From the NCBI GenBank assembly GCA_025453605.1, contig JALOPZ010000002.1, positions 196,631 to 260,630 on the forward strand: a stretch of 64,000 nucleotides of DNA, in the 5' to 3' direction. Positions 32,447 to 40,870 of this stretch are shown in pieces. Each line of letters begins with the position of its first letter. The stretch's first letter is position 1. The notes below the pieces were generated by a model. The model made no database searches. It saw nothing but the letters and a program-made list of their open reading frames with translations, and was not told the origin of the DNA. This DNA is from Candidatus Margulisiibacteriota bacterium (GTDB taxonomy: Bacteria > Margulisbacteria > WOR-1 > O2-12-FULL-45-9 > XYB2-FULL-48-7). The position numbers were made by a program, and so were the translations under genes.

Positions 32447-33535
32447 ATGAAATTATTGAATGAATGGCTAGCATTCCTGTTGATCTTGAGCCTAGTTTCG
32501 CCGGCCCTGGCGCTTGACGCTTCACAGCTTGGCTTAAGTTTGCCGGGCATTCAAGGAGCTGGGCTTTCCGACCAGGCGGCAAACAGGGCAGCGGGGGCAA
32601 TGGTACTCGAGTCGCCAATCGACGAACAGGGCTATCGTCTGGGGCCGGGAGACACACTAGCGATCCATCTAATAATCGGGGAGAGCGAACTTTATGTCGA
32701 CCATAATCTGATGATCGGGGCGGATGGTAAAATATTCTTTCCTAATATTGGTGCGATCTCTTTGTCGGGGCTCAGTCTAGCCCAGGCAAAGGAAAAGATC
32801 GACCGGCAGATCAGGCAGGTTTATAAAGAACAATACAAATTGTATGTCATGCTTGGCTCTCCCAAGACCGTCAAGATCTATATTACCGGGATGGTCAAGA
32901 ATCCCGGCCCGCTGGCGGTATACGATAATTTAAGGGTATCGGAAGTGCTGGGGCAGGCCGGCGGAATCACCAGCGGTGCCTCTAATCGTTATATATACAT
33001 AAAGAGGAAAAACATTGAGGGCGACGAGGAGTTGCTAAAAGCCGATCTTTTTGCCGCCTTTCGCAGCAAGGATCTCTCCAAAGATATCCGGATCCAGGCA
33101 GGCGATGTTATCGAAGTGCCCGACGCCAACGGCGACCGAATCAGCCAATTAAAGGATGATAACGGCAACGACCGACTCCTCTTCGGCGGGCGGGAGACAT
33201 TTATCTACGTTTACGGGGAAGTCGCGCGGGGCGGCCGTTTTGAATACGTTCCCGGAAAAAAACTTTCCGATTATCTCAGCTTATCCGGTGGACCGACGGT
33301 TAAAGCTAACCTGAGCGGGGTTACATTGACCCGTCAAGAAAATAACCAGCCGAAGGTTTATAACGTCAACGTTTCCGATATCCTGCAGCGGGGTATGAGC
33401 TCCAAGGATATCGAGGTCCTGGCGGGCGACGTGATCTACGTGCCGGGGAATTTCTTCTACATGACTGATTTTACCAGCGTTTTGAACACCATCTTAATAA
33501 CCCTGACGCTGTACACGACGATCGCCAGGAAATAG
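32447..33535 (+). CDS. polysaccharide export protein, Wza-like with SLBB domains
   Basis: A 362-residue exported protein with a signal peptide (MKLLNEWLAFLLILSLVSPA, cleavage after ALA), a Poly_export domain starting at YRLGPGDTLAIHL (about 64) and at least two SLBB domains (KIYITGMVKNPGPLAVY; FIYVYGEVARGGRFEYV). There is no lipobox cysteine, unlike E. coli Wza. A hydrophobic C-terminal segment (VLNTILITLTLYTTIA) may form the membrane helix. Good GGGGAGG Shine-Dalgarno. It follows the HTH gene directly and precedes a Wzz-like gene, the usual pairing for capsule or EPS secretion. Confidence 0.88.
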   Translation: MKLLNEWLAFLLILSLVSPALALDASQLGLSLPGIQGAGLSDQAANRAAGAMVLESPIDEQGYRLGPGDTLAIHLIIGESELYVDHNLMIGADGKIFFPNIGAISLSGLSLAQAKEKIDRQIRQVYKEQYKLYVMLGSPKTVKIYITGMVKNPGPLAVYDNLRVSEVLGQAGGITSGASNRYIYIKRKNIEGDEELLKADLFAAFRSKDLSKDIRIQAGDVIEVPDANGDRISQLKDDNGNDRLLFGGRETFIYVYGEVARGGRFEYVPGKKLSDYLSLSGGPTVKANLSGVTLTRQENNQPKVYNVNVSDILQRGMSSKDIEVLAGDVIYVPGNFFYMTDFTSVLNTILITLTLYTTIARK

Positions 33536-33547
33536 GAGGGAAATATC

Positions 33548-34516
33548 GTGATGCAACAAGCGGCTGAAGGCGAAATTGATCTGCGGGAGTATATAGATAT
33601 CGCCCGTAAACAGTGGAAAATGATCGCTGGCTTCGCGGTTGGCACGGCGATGCTCGTGCTGGTGTTCAGCTTAATGCAAAAGCCAATCTACGAAGCCAAG
33701 ACGACAATTTTGATCAGGACATCGGGTGGGGGGACTGGCGCATCACTTTCTCAGTTCGCTGGCTTGGCGGGATTGGCCGGTATCTCTTTGCCGTCAGGCG
33801 GAGGGAGCATGCAAGATCTGACTGATATTCTGCAAAGCCAAGTCGTAGCTGCTAGGGTCATTGATAATTTAAATCTAAAAGAGCGTATCAAAGGATGGGA
33901 TGACCCTAGACGTTCCAACCAGGAGTCGATCTTGGCTGTCCAGGGAATGCTAAAGAAGCCAAAGACGACCAATAATTTGATCGAGCTTAGGGTTGAGTAT
34001 ACAGATAAAGAATTAGCAGCGGAGATTGCCAACGGATTTACCGATGCTTTGTCCGATCTCTGGAACAAATTGAGTTATACCGAAGCAAAAAGGAAAAAAG
34101 AGTATATCGAATCGCAGCTTCCCAGGGTCGAGCAAGAGTTGAAAACATCTGAACAGAGGCTGAAAAGTTTTACTCTGCTTTCACCGCGAAGTGGTGGGGG
34201 AGGCTCGACAAGTCTGCTGGGGGCGATCTCTGCTTCACAGTCGCAGGGATTGGAGATCGCTAGGCTTTCCCGTGAATTGGATATCGCGAACTCTGTCTAC
34301 ACTATGTTGCGAAAGGAATACGAGTCGGTCAAGCTGGAGGAATCAAAGGAGATCCCGCCGTTTTCTATTATCGATAAAGCGGTCAAACCGGAGAAAAAGT
34401 CAAAGCCCAAAACCAGGCAGAATGTCATGATCGGTTTGGTGCTTGGCCTTTCGTCAGGAGTATTCCTGGCATTCTTCCAGGAATACTGGGAAAAGAGCGC
34501 TAAATCAGCTGGATAG
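33548..34516 (+). CDS. chain-length determinant / Wzz-like protein without kinase domain
   Basis: A 322-residue polysaccharide co-polymerase: N-terminal cytoplasmic start, first membrane helix at about 24-44 (MIAGFAVGTAMLVLVFSLM), a long periplasmic part with coiled-coil (KKEYIESQLPRVEQELKTSEQRLK), and a second helix near 293-312 (VMIGLVLGLSSGVFLAFF). There is a Gly-rich, low-complexity stretch (SGGGTGASLSQFAGLAGLAG) after the first helix. No Walker motifs or Tyr-rich tail, so no BY-kinase is fused. GTG start 7 nt after GGAGGG; ATG three bases on is the alternative. Confidence 0.85.
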   Translation: MMQQAAEGEIDLREYIDIARKQWKMIAGFAVGTAMLVLVFSLMQKPIYEAKTTILIRTSGGGTGASLSQFAGLAGLAGISLPSGGGSMQDLTDILQSQVVAARVIDNLNLKERIKGWDDPRRSNQESILAVQGMLKKPKTTNNLIELRVEYTDKELAAEIANGFTDALSDLWNKLSYTEAKRKKEYIESQLPRVEQELKTSEQRLKSFTLLSPRSGGGGSTSLLGAISASQSQGLEIARLSRELDIANSVYTMLRKEYESVKLEESKEIPPFSIIDKAVKPEKKSKPKTRQNVMIGLVLGLSSGVFLAFFQEYWEKSAKSAG

Positions 34517-34525
34517 TCATGACTA
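34514..34525. promoter_or_regulatory. 12-bp perfect palindrome, candidate operator
   Basis: TAGTCATGACTA spans the stop codon of the Wzz-like gene and lies 3 nt upstream of the -35 box at 34529. Its place upstream of the promoter suits an activator or repressor half-site pair; binding is inference. Confidence 0.4.
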
Positions 34526-34528
34526 GAC

Positions 34529-34557
34529 TTGACAAGTTCTGCCTATAGGCCCATAAT
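34529..34557 (+). promoter_or_regulatory. promoter of the second HTH operon
   Basis: TTGACA (34529-34534), 17-nt spacer, CATAAT (34552-34557). The -10 ends 6 nt before the ATG at 34564, with no Shine-Dalgarno, the same layout as at the paralogous HTH gene at 32258. Confidence 0.72.
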
Positions 34558-34563
34558 TTAGGC

Positions 34564-34791
34564 ATGATAGTCGAAGAACACGAGGTCTACACGCCGCAGG
34601 AGACAATTGCGCTGCTCAAGATCAGCGATTCCACCTTTCGACGGCTCATCCGCAAAGGAGCCCTCCGTGCCGCCAAGATCGGCGGCCAGTACCGCATTCT
34701 TGGCCATCATATCCTGCAATTATTGAACACGAGCTTGCCAGGCAAAGTTAAAAAGGTCTATCACAAGATCGTCGATAGCGAGGGGAAATGA
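34564..34791 (+). CDS. excisionase/MerR-like DNA-binding protein, paralogue
   Basis: A 75-residue protein: VYTPQETIALLKISDSTF (helix-turn-helix), RRLIRKGALRAAKIGGQYR (recognition helix and wing), ILGHHILQLL, then a basic tail (SLPGKVKKVYHKIVDSEGK) absent from the paralogue at 32258. The GGQYRILG wing is identical between the two. It heads the gene run beginning with a cytidylyltransferase and overlaps it by 4 nt. The shared wing suggests that both recognise related DNA sites. Confidence 0.8.
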   Translation: MIVEEHEVYTPQETIALLKISDSTFRRLIRKGALRAAKIGGQYRILGHHILQLLNTSLPGKVKKVYHKIVDSEGK

Positions 34792-35564
34792 TGAAATCAT
34801 ATGCTTTGGTCACCGCCCGATCGACGTCCACCCGTTTACCAAATAAATGTTTTCAGCTGATCACGGACGAACTGAACACTATCCAGGTGATAATCCGCCG
34901 GGCGAAGAAGATCGGCTGCCCGGTAATTTTAGCCACGACCGAAGATCCTTCTGACGACCAGCTGGCAGAGATCGCTTTAAAAGAAGGGATTGCCTGTTTT
35001 CGGGGTGCGGTAAAGAACAAGATCCGGCGCTGGGCGGACTGTTTTAGTGAATTTGATATCAGCGAAGGCCTGCTGGTGGACGGTGATGATCCGACTTTTG
35101 ATTACAATGTAGGGGCCAGAGCACTGGAACAGCTTCGTCAGGGGGGCACTGATATGGTGGTCATTCCGCCGGATATGACACCTGGTTTCTTTACCTATGG
35201 CATAACCAGAAATGGGATCGAAAAACTTCTGACTAAAGCACTGGACGCGAAAACGGATACCGATGTGATCACCGAATTCATTCGCATGGCCGGCTTGACC
35301 AAAGCTGATGTGCCGGCGAGGCCCGAAGAAACGACCGGTCATGATGTCAGACTGACCGTCGATTATCCGGAAGATATTGAATTCTATCGTGCTCTCTATC
35401 GCCAGGTGAATTATATGGCCCCGGCTCCGGAAATAGTCGCTGTAGCACTAAAGAATAAATTGCAAGAAATTAACTGGCATAAACAAGCGCTATATTTGGA
35501 AAACCAAAGTAAATTCAGTAATTCTGTAACAACATCGATGCAAGGCGGTAATTATGGAAGATAA
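34788..35564 (+). CDS. cytidylyltransferase-family protein (SpsF/KdsB/NeuA-like)
   Basis: A 258-residue GT-A-fold nucleotidyltransferase. The N-terminal SYALVTARSTSTRLPNKCF is the variant of the xxARxxSxRLPxK motif used by CMP-ulosonate synthetases and SpsF. It is followed by AKKIGCPVILATTED and LLVDGDDPTFDYN (metal-binding Asp pair). The second half is shorter than in KdsB. It starts a group containing an aminotransferase, isomerase, two oxidoreductases, KdsC-like phosphatase and NeuB-like synthase, so it probably activates the resulting acidic sugar with CMP. A true NeuA-like enzyme also occurs at 46631. Confidence 0.75.
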   Translation: MMKSYALVTARSTSTRLPNKCFQLITDELNTIQVIIRRAKKIGCPVILATTEDPSDDQLAEIALKEGIACFRGAVKNKIRRWADCFSEFDISEGLLVDGDDPTFDYNVGARALEQLRQGGTDMVVIPPDMTPGFFTYGITRNGIEKLLTKALDAKTDTDVITEFIRMAGLTKADVPARPEETTGHDVRLTVDYPEDIEFYRALYRQVNYMAPAPEIVAVALKNKLQEINWHKQALYLENQSKFSNSVTTSMQGGNYGR

Positions 35565-36777
35565 AAATAATAGGATGACAAAATATCCTGGTAATGAGCT
35601 CAAATATTTGCAAAAAGTCCTGAGCGCTGAGAGCTGGTCAGCAACCGGAGGTAGCTGGAACAATATTCTTGAACGAGAGTTCGCTAAGAAACTCGGTGTA
35701 AAATATGCGGTAGCGATGAACTCCGGGACGGCGACCTTGCATGCTGCCCTTGAAGCTGTCGGCGTTGGTCCAGGAGATGAGGTCATTTCTCCCGCCTTTA
35801 CTGTTTTTATGGACACTTCCGCGACCCTTCATGCCAATGCAGTACCCGTTTATGCGGACATTGATCCTGCGACCTGGAATATTGACCCAAAGGATGTTGC
35901 CAGGAAAATAACCCCTAAAACCAAAGCGATCATTGCTGTGTCTATTTACGGGCTTGCTCCCGACTTGGACCCGATCATGGAGCTTGCCAGCAAAAATGGA
36001 TTAGCCGTTATTGAGGATAATGCCCAGAGCATGTTAAATACCTACAAAGGAAGAATGGTTGGAACGATCGGACACATGGCCAGCTACAGCTTTGAGAATA
36101 CCAAACATCTTTCCTGCGGTGAAGGCGGCATGATCATTACCGATAACGAAGCGTATGCGGAAACGGCGCGCAAGATTGGTGGCCATGGGTTTAAGAATCT
36201 ACGGGCCGAAGAGGGCCGCATCCGATTGAATCAAGAGGTCTTTCAAAATCCCCATTATAAACGTCATGATACGTTGGGTTGGAATTATCGTTTGTCGGAG
36301 TTTAATGCCGCTATTGTGTTGGCTCAGCTTGAGCGCGTTGAGGAATTAGTCAAAATGCGCCAGGAAGTGGCCAGATTATTCCTAGAGGCGGCGTCCAGCT
36401 GCGATTATTTGATCCCTCAGCACGTTCCCGCTGAGTCCACCCATTCTTATTTCACCTTCGGCGCTCTTTATGACGGACTGGAGAGGATCGGTGTTTCCTG
36501 GGAAGAATTCCGCCGGATGTATGTGGAGATGGGTGGCGATGGCTTTTATGGTGCGTGGAGTGTTCCTTACCTTGAACCGATAATGGTTGAGAGGAAATAT
36601 GTGAAGAGATGCCCGGATATTTATAGGGATATCAAGTATGGAGAGGGCCTTTGTCCGGTTGCGGAAGATGTTCAGTTAAAGGTAATGCAATTTAAGGCCA
36701 ATTATCGCAGCCTTGAGTTGGCCAAGCAAAAAGCATCTGTCCTTGAACGGCTGATAGTCAAATTAAAGAATCGCTAA
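35554..36777 (+). CDS. DegT/DnrJ/EryC1/StrS aminotransferase
   Basis: A 407-residue PLP sugar aminotransferase: AMNSGTATLHAALEAVGVGPGDEV, the SYSFENTKHLSCGEGGM segment with the PLP lysine (K before HLSCGEGG), and LGWNYRLSEFNAAI. All catalytic positions are normal, unlike RfbH. It starts 11 nt inside the cytidylyltransferase gene. It would convert a keto sugar to an amino sugar in the acidic-sugar module; the substrate is not readable. Confidence 0.9.
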   Translation: MEDKNNRMTKYPGNELKYLQKVLSAESWSATGGSWNNILEREFAKKLGVKYAVAMNSGTATLHAALEAVGVGPGDEVISPAFTVFMDTSATLHANAVPVYADIDPATWNIDPKDVARKITPKTKAIIAVSIYGLAPDLDPIMELASKNGLAVIEDNAQSMLNTYKGRMVGTIGHMASYSFENTKHLSCGEGGMIITDNEAYAETARKIGGHGFKNLRAEEGRIRLNQEVFQNPHYKRHDTLGWNYRLSEFNAAIVLAQLERVEELVKMRQEVARLFLEAASSCDYLIPQHVPAESTHSYFTFGALYDGLERIGVSWEEFRRMYVEMGGDGFYGAWSVPYLEPIMVERKYVKRCPDIYRDIKYGEGLCPVAEDVQLKVMQFKANYRSLELAKQKASVLERLIVKLKNR

Positions 36778-36785
36778 GGAGTTAT

Positions 36786-37625
36786 ATGCAGTCGGTGCAC
36801 TCTATGGAAAAGCTTCGTTTAGGCATTGTCCAAGGGCGGCTAATTCAGGCGCCTGCTGGCCAATTACAATGGTTTCCCCAGGACCAATGGGAAGAGGAAT
36901 TTTCTCTGGCCGCGGCGCTGGGGATCGATTATATTGAGCTTATCGCTGAACGAAAACGTAACCCGAGGAACCCATTATGGACTGACGAAGGGATCGCGCA
37001 AATAAAGAACCTGGTAAAACGTAACGGGCTCACTTTGCCCGCTTTTTGTAACGACTACGTCGTTGACAACCCTTTGCCAGATAATAAAGAGGTTTTAGAG
37101 CAGACCCTGAAACTGCTCGAACGCGGCGCGTTGCTTGGTTGTGAAAAATATATCCTTCCCCTTTTTGAACACTCTGAATTGAACATAGATAACGCAGATA
37201 AATACGTAGCGCCGTTGCGCGCTATCGCGGATAAGGCGGCTAGCTCGGGTATCTCCGTCTGTCTGGAAACTATTTTGAATGGAACTGAGCTGATCAAGGT
37301 GTTGGAGCGGATCGATCATCCAGCCCTAAGCGTTGTTTTTGATACAGGGAATCGAGCTGCTTTTGGCCATGACTTGCCCGGCGACATTAAGCGGCTTGGT
37401 AACCGGATAAGTCATGTTCATATCAAGGATAAAAACGCCGCTAATGAGAACGTCATTCTCGGCACCGGCCTGGTCGATTTTCTTAAAGTATTCGCTGCCC
37501 TGGCGGAGATCAAATATGACGGGCTGTATACTTTCGAAACTCAGCGCGGCAAAGATCCTTTGCGCACCGCCAAATATAATATAGCGCTGGTGCAGTATTT
37601 TCACGCGGAGGCTTTTTCGCGATGA
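36786..37625 (+). CDS. sugar phosphate isomerase/epimerase, xylose-isomerase-like TIM barrel
   Basis: A 279-residue AP-endonuclease-2 family TIM barrel. Family features are IDYIELIAERKRNP near the N-terminus, VCLETILNG with the metal-binding Glu, VVFDTGNRAAFGHD, the HVHIKDKNA loop and a last Glu in YTFETQRG. Such proteins isomerise or epimerise keto sugars and inositols, or dehydrate them. A Shine-Dalgarno (AAGGAGTTAT) precedes the ATG; a second ATG (MEKLRLG) 7 codons on is an alternative. It overlaps the next gene by 4 nt. Confidence 0.8.
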   Translation: MQSVHSMEKLRLGIVQGRLIQAPAGQLQWFPQDQWEEEFSLAAALGIDYIELIAERKRNPRNPLWTDEGIAQIKNLVKRNGLTLPAFCNDYVVDNPLPDNKEVLEQTLKLLERGALLGCEKYILPLFEHSELNIDNADKYVAPLRAIADKAASSGISVCLETILNGTELIKVLERIDHPALSVVFDTGNRAAFGHDLPGDIKRLGNRISHVHIKDKNAANENVILGTGLVDFLKVFAALAEIKYDGLYTFETQRGKDPLRTAKYNIALVQYFHAEAFSR

Positions 37626-38692
37626 GTTTTAAAAAGATCTTGTTTATTGGTCTGGGTGGTGCAGGTCAGCGGCACCTGCGTATCTTCCGGCAGCTTCTGC
37701 CAGCCAGCACCTTATTCTCAGCGTACCGGCATACGGGAAAAACCCCTCTTTTAAATGCCAATTTTACGGTTGATGATATCAATACCATTGAAAAAAACTA
37801 TAATCTTCAGATGTTTGATAGTCTGAAATCGGCTTTTGCCGCTCGACCTGATCTTACGGTGGTTTCAACCCCAACGGCGCATCATCGCGAACCAATGATG
37901 CTGGCGATGGAAGCTGGCAGCGGCGTTTTAGTCGAAAAGCCTTGGGCCGAAAATCTAGAAGGGTTCTCGGAGTTTCAGGCGGGTATCTTAGCCAAACAGC
38001 TCCCATTTCAGATATCTTTTCAGCGCCGTTTCCATCCGCAGATCGCTCGTGCCTGTTCTGCCGTAAAAACAGGTTTGATCGGGCGCCCAATGGCGGCGAC
38101 CTTTACGGTCTATTCCCATGTTCCTTCCTGGCATTCCTACGAAAACTGGCGGGATCTTTACGCCGTGCGGCCGGAGCAAGGGGGTGGGGTGCTGCTGACC
38201 GAAATACATGAGATCGACCTGGTTAACTGGTTTTTTGGTTTACCGGAGGCGGTCTTTTGCTCAGGAGGAAATCGCGGCGCGGAGCGGTTAGCGGTTGAGG
38301 ATACGGTGCAAATGACATTGCTCTATGGCGGATTTTCAGTGCAGGTTACTTTGTGTTTTATGCATAAGAAAACATCGAGGGGGTTTCATATTGCCGGAAC
38401 AGACGGCGATATTGTATGGGATGGGGAGGAGAATCGATTGGCAGTGGCTCCTTTTGCGGCGGGTAGCCAGGAGTATGTCCAGGTCGATCCCGATTTCAAA
38501 AATGACGATATGTTTATGGCGCAGGCCATGAGATTTTTGTCCGATTGGACATTAGAGAATACAAAGAACGCTCTGGCGGCAGCGGAGGGGGCGCTGGCCA
38601 TTGTGGATGCCGCCCGACGCTCTCTTAAGAGTGGGAATCCGGAGGCTCTGGCCCCTGTTATTATGAACGGGAATAGGAGGGGCAAACAGTGA
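37622..38692 (+). CDS. Gfo/Idh/MocA-family NAD(P)-dependent oxidoreductase
   Basis: A 356-residue two-domain dehydrogenase: Rossmann loop LFIGLGGAGQRHLR (7-20), VVSTPTAHH, and the family-defining VEKPW (Lys-Pro) motif. The C-terminal alpha/beta domain has RPEQGGGVLLTEIHEIDLVNWFFG with the catalytic His region. It oxidises or reduces a sugar hydroxyl, often at C3 of UDP- or other activated sugars before transamination, which would feed the neighbouring DegT aminotransferase. It overlaps both neighbours by 4 nt. Confidence 0.87.
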   Translation: MSFKKILFIGLGGAGQRHLRIFRQLLPASTLFSAYRHTGKTPLLNANFTVDDINTIEKNYNLQMFDSLKSAFAARPDLTVVSTPTAHHREPMMLAMEAGSGVLVEKPWAENLEGFSEFQAGILAKQLPFQISFQRRFHPQIARACSAVKTGLIGRPMAATFTVYSHVPSWHSYENWRDLYAVRPEQGGGVLLTEIHEIDLVNWFFGLPEAVFCSGGNRGAERLAVEDTVQMTLLYGGFSVQVTLCFMHKKTSRGFHIAGTDGDIVWDGEENRLAVAPFAAGSQEYVQVDPDFKNDDMFMAQAMRFLSDWTLENTKNALAAAEGALAIVDAARRSLKSGNPEALAPVIMNGNRRGKQ

Positions 38693-39531
38693 AGGCATTA
38701 AAAGTATTGGAAAAATTCGGCTTATCGGGCAAGATGGCGCTGATAACCGGTGGAGCCGGCTTGCTCGGGGTTGAACACGCAGCAGCTTTGTTAGAGAGCG
38801 GGGCCACAGTTCTGTTGACCGATGTGAGCGAGGTCGCGCTGTCAGAGGCGCGCAAGTCCTTGAGCCGTGATTATGATGAGCAGCGGATCTTGACCCGCGT
38901 GCTGGACGTCACTCAACCGATGGCCGTCGCGGCGGTAGCCGACGAAATGAAGGCAGCTGGACGACGCGTAGATATTCTGGTCAATAATGCCACTATTGAT
39001 CCCAAGGTGAGGGACCAAGGTGTGTTGGACACCTCCCGCCTGGAGAACTTCTCTCTTGACCAATGGAATTTGCAGATAGCGGTCGGCTTGACCGGGGCAT
39101 TTCTGTGTAGTCAGAGGTTTGGTGCGGCCATGGCCCGGGACGGCAAGGGGGGCGTAATTCTCAATATTGCCTCTGATCTTTCGGTTATTTCGCCCGATCA
39201 GCGGCTCTATCGTCAAGCAGGACTGGCGGAAGAAAGTCAACCGGTCAAGCCGGTAACATACTCAGTGATCAAGACCGGATTGATCGGGCTTACTCGTTAT
39301 TTGGCTACTTATTGGGCTGACCGTGGGGTGCGCGCTAACGCGTTATCGCCGGGTGGAGTTTTCAATGGTCAGGGAGAGGAATTTGTGCGGCGTCTGACCT
39401 CGTTAATTCCGATGGGCCGCATGGCGGCTCGCGACGAATATCGCGCCGCCCTGCAGTTCCTTTGTTCAGACGCCTCGGCTTATCTTAATGGCCAGAACAT
39501 AGTCATGGATGGAGGGAGGAGCGTATGGTGA
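38689..39531 (+). CDS. short-chain dehydrogenase/reductase, PtmA-like
   Basis: A 280-residue classical SDR with LITGGAGLLGVEHAAALL as cofactor loop, LVNNATIDPKV (NNAT in place of NNAG), the Ser in NIASDLSVIS, and YSVIKTG (YxxxK). It ends LNGQNIVMDGG. The long insert before the catalytic Tyr (YRQAGLAEESQPVKP) and the locus context recall the SDR found with NeuB/cytidylyltransferase genes in flagellin-sugar loci (PtmA). GTG start overlapping the previous stop (GTGA). Confidence 0.82.
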   Translation: MKALKVLEKFGLSGKMALITGGAGLLGVEHAAALLESGATVLLTDVSEVALSEARKSLSRDYDEQRILTRVLDVTQPMAVAAVADEMKAAGRRVDILVNNATIDPKVRDQGVLDTSRLENFSLDQWNLQIAVGLTGAFLCSQRFGAAMARDGKGGVILNIASDLSVISPDQRLYRQAGLAEESQPVKPVTYSVIKTGLIGLTRYLATYWADRGVRANALSPGGVFNGQGEEFVRRLTSLIPMGRMAARDEYRAALQFLCSDASAYLNGQNIVMDGGRSVW

Positions 39532-40001
39532 GTGTCGACATAAAAAATATAAAAGTAATAATTTACGACTTTGACGGGGTGATGACCGATAATAAGGTGT
39601 TGGTCTCGTCCGATGGGACCGAAAGCGTTTTTTGCAACCGGAGCGATGGTTTGGCGGTCAGTGCTATCAAAAAGACCGGGATCCACCAATGCATAATCTC
39701 GACCGAGGAAAATAAAGTCGTGGAAAAACGAGCCGAGAAGCTCGGTCTCCCCTGTATTCATGGGGTGTCCGATAAAAAAACGACCATGCTTGACTACCTT
39801 AAGAAAAACAATTTTGGCTTAAATAGCGTCGCTTACGTTGGCAACGATCTTAACGACCTGGCCGCGATGAAGCTGGCGGCCATAAAGATCGCGCCCAAGG
39901 ACGCGGCCAAAGAGATATTGGTAATTGCCGATATTATAATGAAAGCAAAGGGGGGTGACGGTGTAATTTACGAGCTCTACAAATCATTGATCAGGAAATA
40001 A
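39525..40001 (+). CDS. HAD phosphatase, KdsC/sialate-9-phosphatase-like
   Basis: A 158-residue HAD hydrolase without cap domain: IYDFDGVMTDN (nucleophile Asp and DxD), the CIISTEEN strand for motif II, KK for motif III and YVGNDLNDLAAM (motif IV acids). This is the tetrameric C0 class of KdsC and of the C-terminal phosphatase of animal-type CMP-sialate synthetases. It would dephosphorylate the 8- or 9-phosphate made by the NeuB-like synthase just downstream. A very purine-rich GGAGGGAGGA lies before the ATG. Confidence 0.87.
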   Translation: MVSVDIKNIKVIIYDFDGVMTDNKVLVSSDGTESVFCNRSDGLAVSAIKKTGIHQCIISTEENKVVEKRAEKLGLPCIHGVSDKKTTMLDYLKKNNFGLNSVAYVGNDLNDLAAMKLAAIKIAPKDAAKEILVIADIIMKAKGGDGVIYELYKSLIRK

Positions 40002-40026
40002 TATTAATCGGAGAAGGAGTAATAAA

Positions 40027-40857
40027 ATGTCTATATTTATCATCGCTGAAGTCGGAATCAATCACAATGGGGATATGACCATCGCCAAGAAACTGATCGA
40101 TGTGGCCAAGGAGGCCGGCGCCGACGCTGTTAAATTCCAGAAGAGGACCATTGACTTGGTTTATACCAAGGAAGAACTTGACGCTAAAAGAGAAAGCCCC
40201 TGGGGCACAACTAACCGGGAGCAAAAAATGGGTTTGGAATTCGGCAAAAAGGAGTATGACGAAATTGACCGCTATTGCAAGGAGAAGGGGATAGAGTGGT
40301 TTGCTTCGCCCTGGGACATTGAAAGTCATCGGTTTTTGCTGGGCTATAACATGAAGCATAATAAAGTTGCTTCTGCTCTGTTGACTGACATGGAGCTGTT
40401 AACAGCCATAGCCAAGGAGAAGAAACACACTTTTATCTCGACCGGGATGAGTACCATGGAGGAGATCGAGGCAGCTGTTGATGTCTTCAAAAAACATGGC
40501 TGTTCTTATGAGCTGATGCATTGCAACAGCACCTACCCGATGACCAACGATGACGAAGCCAATCTCCGCGTGATCGAAACGCTGAAAAAACATTTTGGCT
40601 GTAATGTTGGCTACAGCGGCCATGAGGTTGGGCTGGCGGTCTCTTACGGGGCGGCGGCCTTGGGAATCAGCTCGCTGGAGCGGCATATTACCATTAATCG
40701 AGCGATGTACGGCTCTGATCAACCGGCATCGGTTGAACCGGCCGGTTTCCGAATGCTGGTCGGAGTTGTCAGGCAGATCGAACGAGCGATGGGGGACGGA
40801 GTTAAGAAGGTTTATCCCAGCGAAGTGCCGATCAGGAAAAAACTAAGGAAGAAATAA
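40027..40857 (+). CDS. NeuB-like ulosonic/nonulosonic acid synthase lacking the SAF domain
   Basis: A 276-residue TIM-barrel enzyme condensing PEP with a sugar: IAEVGINHNGDM, DAVKFQKRTIDL, the ISTGMSTMEE strand, GYSGHEVGLAVSY with metal His, and LERHIT. Normal NeuB/LegI proteins are about 340-360 residues with a C-terminal antifreeze-like SAF domain; here the protein stops after VKKVYPSEVPIRKKL, so SAF is absent. A similar short homologue occurs at 47311. The upstream phosphatase and cytidylyltransferase support a route to a CMP-activated acidic sugar. AGAAGGAG precedes the ATG. Confidence 0.85.
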   Translation: MSIFIIAEVGINHNGDMTIAKKLIDVAKEAGADAVKFQKRTIDLVYTKEELDAKRESPWGTTNREQKMGLEFGKKEYDEIDRYCKEKGIEWFASPWDIESHRFLLGYNMKHNKVASALLTDMELLTAIAKEKKHTFISTGMSTMEEIEAAVDVFKKHGCSYELMHCNSTYPMTNDDEANLRVIETLKKHFGCNVGYSGHEVGLAVSYGAAALGISSLERHITINRAMYGSDQPASVEPAGFRMLVGVVRQIERAMGDGVKKVYPSEVPIRKKLRKK

Positions 40858-40870
40858 GCGAATAGACCGC

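Noticed and set aside
32258..34791. Phage or integrative element (excisionase genes)
   Set aside because: The HTH fold is shared by many non-phage regulators; no integrase, att repeats, or phage genes are seen.
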